Assembly (NCBI RefSeq): GCF_030378205.1
Contig: NZ_CP127385.1
Coordinates: forward strand, 4,380,001-4,444,000
Source of the DNA: Bradyrhizobium sp. NP1
GTDB taxonomy: Bacteria; Pseudomonadota; Alphaproteobacteria; Rhizobiales; Xanthobacteraceae
Length of the DNA stretch: 64,000 nt
Direction of reading: 5' to 3'
Both the position numbers and the translations under genes were made by a program. Below the pieces are notes generated by a model that did no database searches, was not told where the DNA came from, and worked only from the letters and a program-made list of their open reading frames with translations. Numbering within the stretch: the first letter of the stretch is position 1; every line of letters starts with the position of its first letter. Positions 62,892 to 64,000 of this stretch are shown piece by piece.

Positions 62892-63857
62892 TCAATGCTT
62901 CCTTCGCTGTTTCGGTCGCTTCCAGCCCATCACTGCTTCTGCGCTCCACCGCGCATCCGTCAGCTCGGCGATCAGGAAGTCGGCCAGGGCGGAGACCTTG
63001 GCGGGACGTGAGCGCGCCGTCGGCGTCACGAAGTACAATCCGCCTTGCGGCAGGCGCCAATCGGTGAGGACAGGCTCAAGTTGCTTCTTGGGAAAATATT
63101 GCGTCGCGATGAATTCTGGGAGCTCCGTGATCGCCAGCCCTTCGAGCACCGTCGGCAACAACGCCTCGACACTCGTTCCCCTGAGCGGCCCGGTTGGCGT
63201 GACCGGGCACTCCTCGCCTGTTTTCTGGTGCGTGAAACGCCAGACGTCGCGCTTCGATCGATTGGTGTAGCTCAGGCATTGATGGGCGCCCAGATCGTGC
63301 GGGCGCTGAGGACGGCCATGGCGCGCAATGTAGGCTGGCGAGGCAACGACGAACCGGCTAACGGGCGCGATCAGTCGCGCGACCAGCGATGAGTCCTCCA
63401 GGACGGCGATGCGCAGCGCGGCGTCGAAGCCATCACCGATCAGGTCGGTCTGCGCGTCGGTGAGATGAAGATCGACCTCGATCTCGGGATAGCGGCGAAA
63501 GAACGCCGGCAGTATCGGGGCGACCCAGCGCGCGCCAAAGGACAGCGGCGCGGCCAGCTTCACGAGACCGCGCGGGCGGCTCGAGGCCTCGCGCGCGAAG
63601 TCCTCGGCTGCTTCCGCGTCCGCGTAGATCTTCGAGGCCCGCTCGGCGAGCGTGTGACCGTAGTCCGTCAATGCGAGGCGCCGTGACGTCCTGTTGAACA
63701 GGCGCCCGCCAAGGCGCTCCTCCAGGCGCGTGACGGCCCGCGAGACGGTCGCCACCGATACGCCCATGGCTCGGGCCGCGGCCGCGAACGAGCGCTCCTC
63801 GGCCACCTTGGCGAACATCGCCAGTCCCTCGAAGTCCGGCAGTCTGGATATCGCCAT
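62892..63857 (-). CDS. LysR-family transcriptional regulator
   Basis: A 321-aa LTTR: MFAKVAEERSFAAAARAMGVSVATVSRAVTRLEERLG is the HTH, and the effector domain ends in a short basic tail (GWKRPKQRRKH). ATG at 63857 is preferred over an in-frame TTG at 63878 because a T-N11-A palindrome covers 63868-63882. The next gene, at 63965, is divergent and is probably its target. Confidence 0.88.
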   Translation of the reverse strand: MAISRLPDFEGLAMFAKVAEERSFAAAARAMGVSVATVSRAVTRLEERLGGRLFNRTSRRLALTDYGHTLAERASKIYADAEAAEDFAREASSRPRGLVKLAAPLSFGARWVAPILPAFFRRYPEIEVDLHLTDAQTDLIGDGFDAALRIAVLEDSSLVARLIAPVSRFVVASPAYIARHGRPQRPHDLGAHQCLSYTNRSKRDVWRFTHQKTGEECPVTPTGPLRGTSVEALLPTVLEGLAITELPEFIATQYFPKKQLEPVLTDWRLPQGGLYFVTPTARSRPAKVSALADFLIAELTDARWSAEAVMGWKRPKQRRKH

Positions 63858-63867
63858 TTCTGCAACG

Positions 63868-63882
63868 ATGATTTTCAATCAT
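63868..63882. promoter_or_regulatory. LysR box candidate
   Basis: ATGATT-TTC-AATCAT is a perfect inverted repeat containing T-N11-A. It lies 11-25 bases upstream of the lysR start at 63857 and 83-97 bases upstream of the divergent gene, the usual place for LTTR autoregulation and activation. Confidence 0.5.
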
Positions 63883-63964
63883 TTCTATTTCGAAACGAGG
63901 GGCTCCGCAACACTATTCGCCGTGCCCGCAACCAGAAGCGGGATTGCATCCAAGGAGACCTTCC

Positions 63965-64000
63965 ATGTCCGCGACCCGTTACCTTCCCTTCGCCGGCCGA
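63965..64000 (+). CDS. Start of an unidentified gene (3' truncated by window edge)
   Basis: ATG at 63965 is preceded by AAGGAGACC. The twelve visible codons read MSATRYLPFAGR. Too short to identify. It diverges from the LysR gene, so it is its likely target. Confidence 0.55.
   Translation, partial: MSATRYLPFAGR

Overview
The window is high-GC chromosomal DNA of an alphaproteobacterium, most likely Bradyrhizobium or a close relative. This rests on the radA-cvpA-purF order, the many Liv-type ABC transporters, PAS and LysR genes, and short interspersed palindromic repeats of the kind seen in that genus. No rRNA, tRNA, CRISPR array or intact insertion sequence was found.

Layout. 1-16.5 kb: the 3' end of radA, cvpA, purF and an SDR gene on the plus strand; two tandem NHL-propeller proteins followed by an orphan Liv-type binding protein; a small c-type cytochrome; then a minus-strand block of a YfgM-like TPR protein, a lipoprotein in the bamB position, der and an MFS pump; then an NnrU - panB - acyl-CoA ligase operon. 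16.6-20.6 kb: prfC diverges from a guanidinium exporter gene that is preceded by a guanidine-II (mini-ykkC) riboswitch, and a DUF47-pit phosphate operon lies behind a PHO-box-like site. 20.7-25.4 kb: a complete livG-livF-SBP-livH-livM operon whose binding protein is a close paralogue of the orphan at 6.4 kb. 25.7-31 kb: twin PAS proteins, a frame-shifted HTH-glyoxalase gene, two CTAG-bounded palindromic elements, an ArsC-like reductase, dctA, a DUF5993-DsbB pair and a GST.

31-49 kb is a series of small regulator/target units: TetR with a methyltransferase, MFS, 2'-5' RNA ligase, VOC protein, LysR divergent from ilvD, an XRE-membrane protein pair under twin palindromic operators, a DUF899/DUF1428 locus opposite a TPR-wHTH regulator, CPBP protease, exported metallo-beta-lactamase-fold enzyme, alpha/beta hydrolase, and a DHA2 exporter divergent from a LysR.

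49.2-58 kb is a degraded accessory region: a mosaic of palindromic repeats that truncates a nitroreductase, an MBL/cupin/NmrA trio, an IS110 remnant, tiny membrane-protein ORFs, and three decaying tandem copies of a TrpX-type substrate-binding protein. 58-64 kb returns to intact genes (Lin0512 protein, membrane protein, MFS, methyltransferase, two LysR regulators, and an unassigned 112-aa protein with a possible general-stress promoter).

The observations most worth following are regulatory: the guanidine-II riboswitch, the oppositely oriented PHO box, the twin XRE operators and the TetR operator. The DUF899/DUF1428 locus, the bamB-position lipoprotein without a propeller and the decaying substrate-binding-protein array are also of interest.
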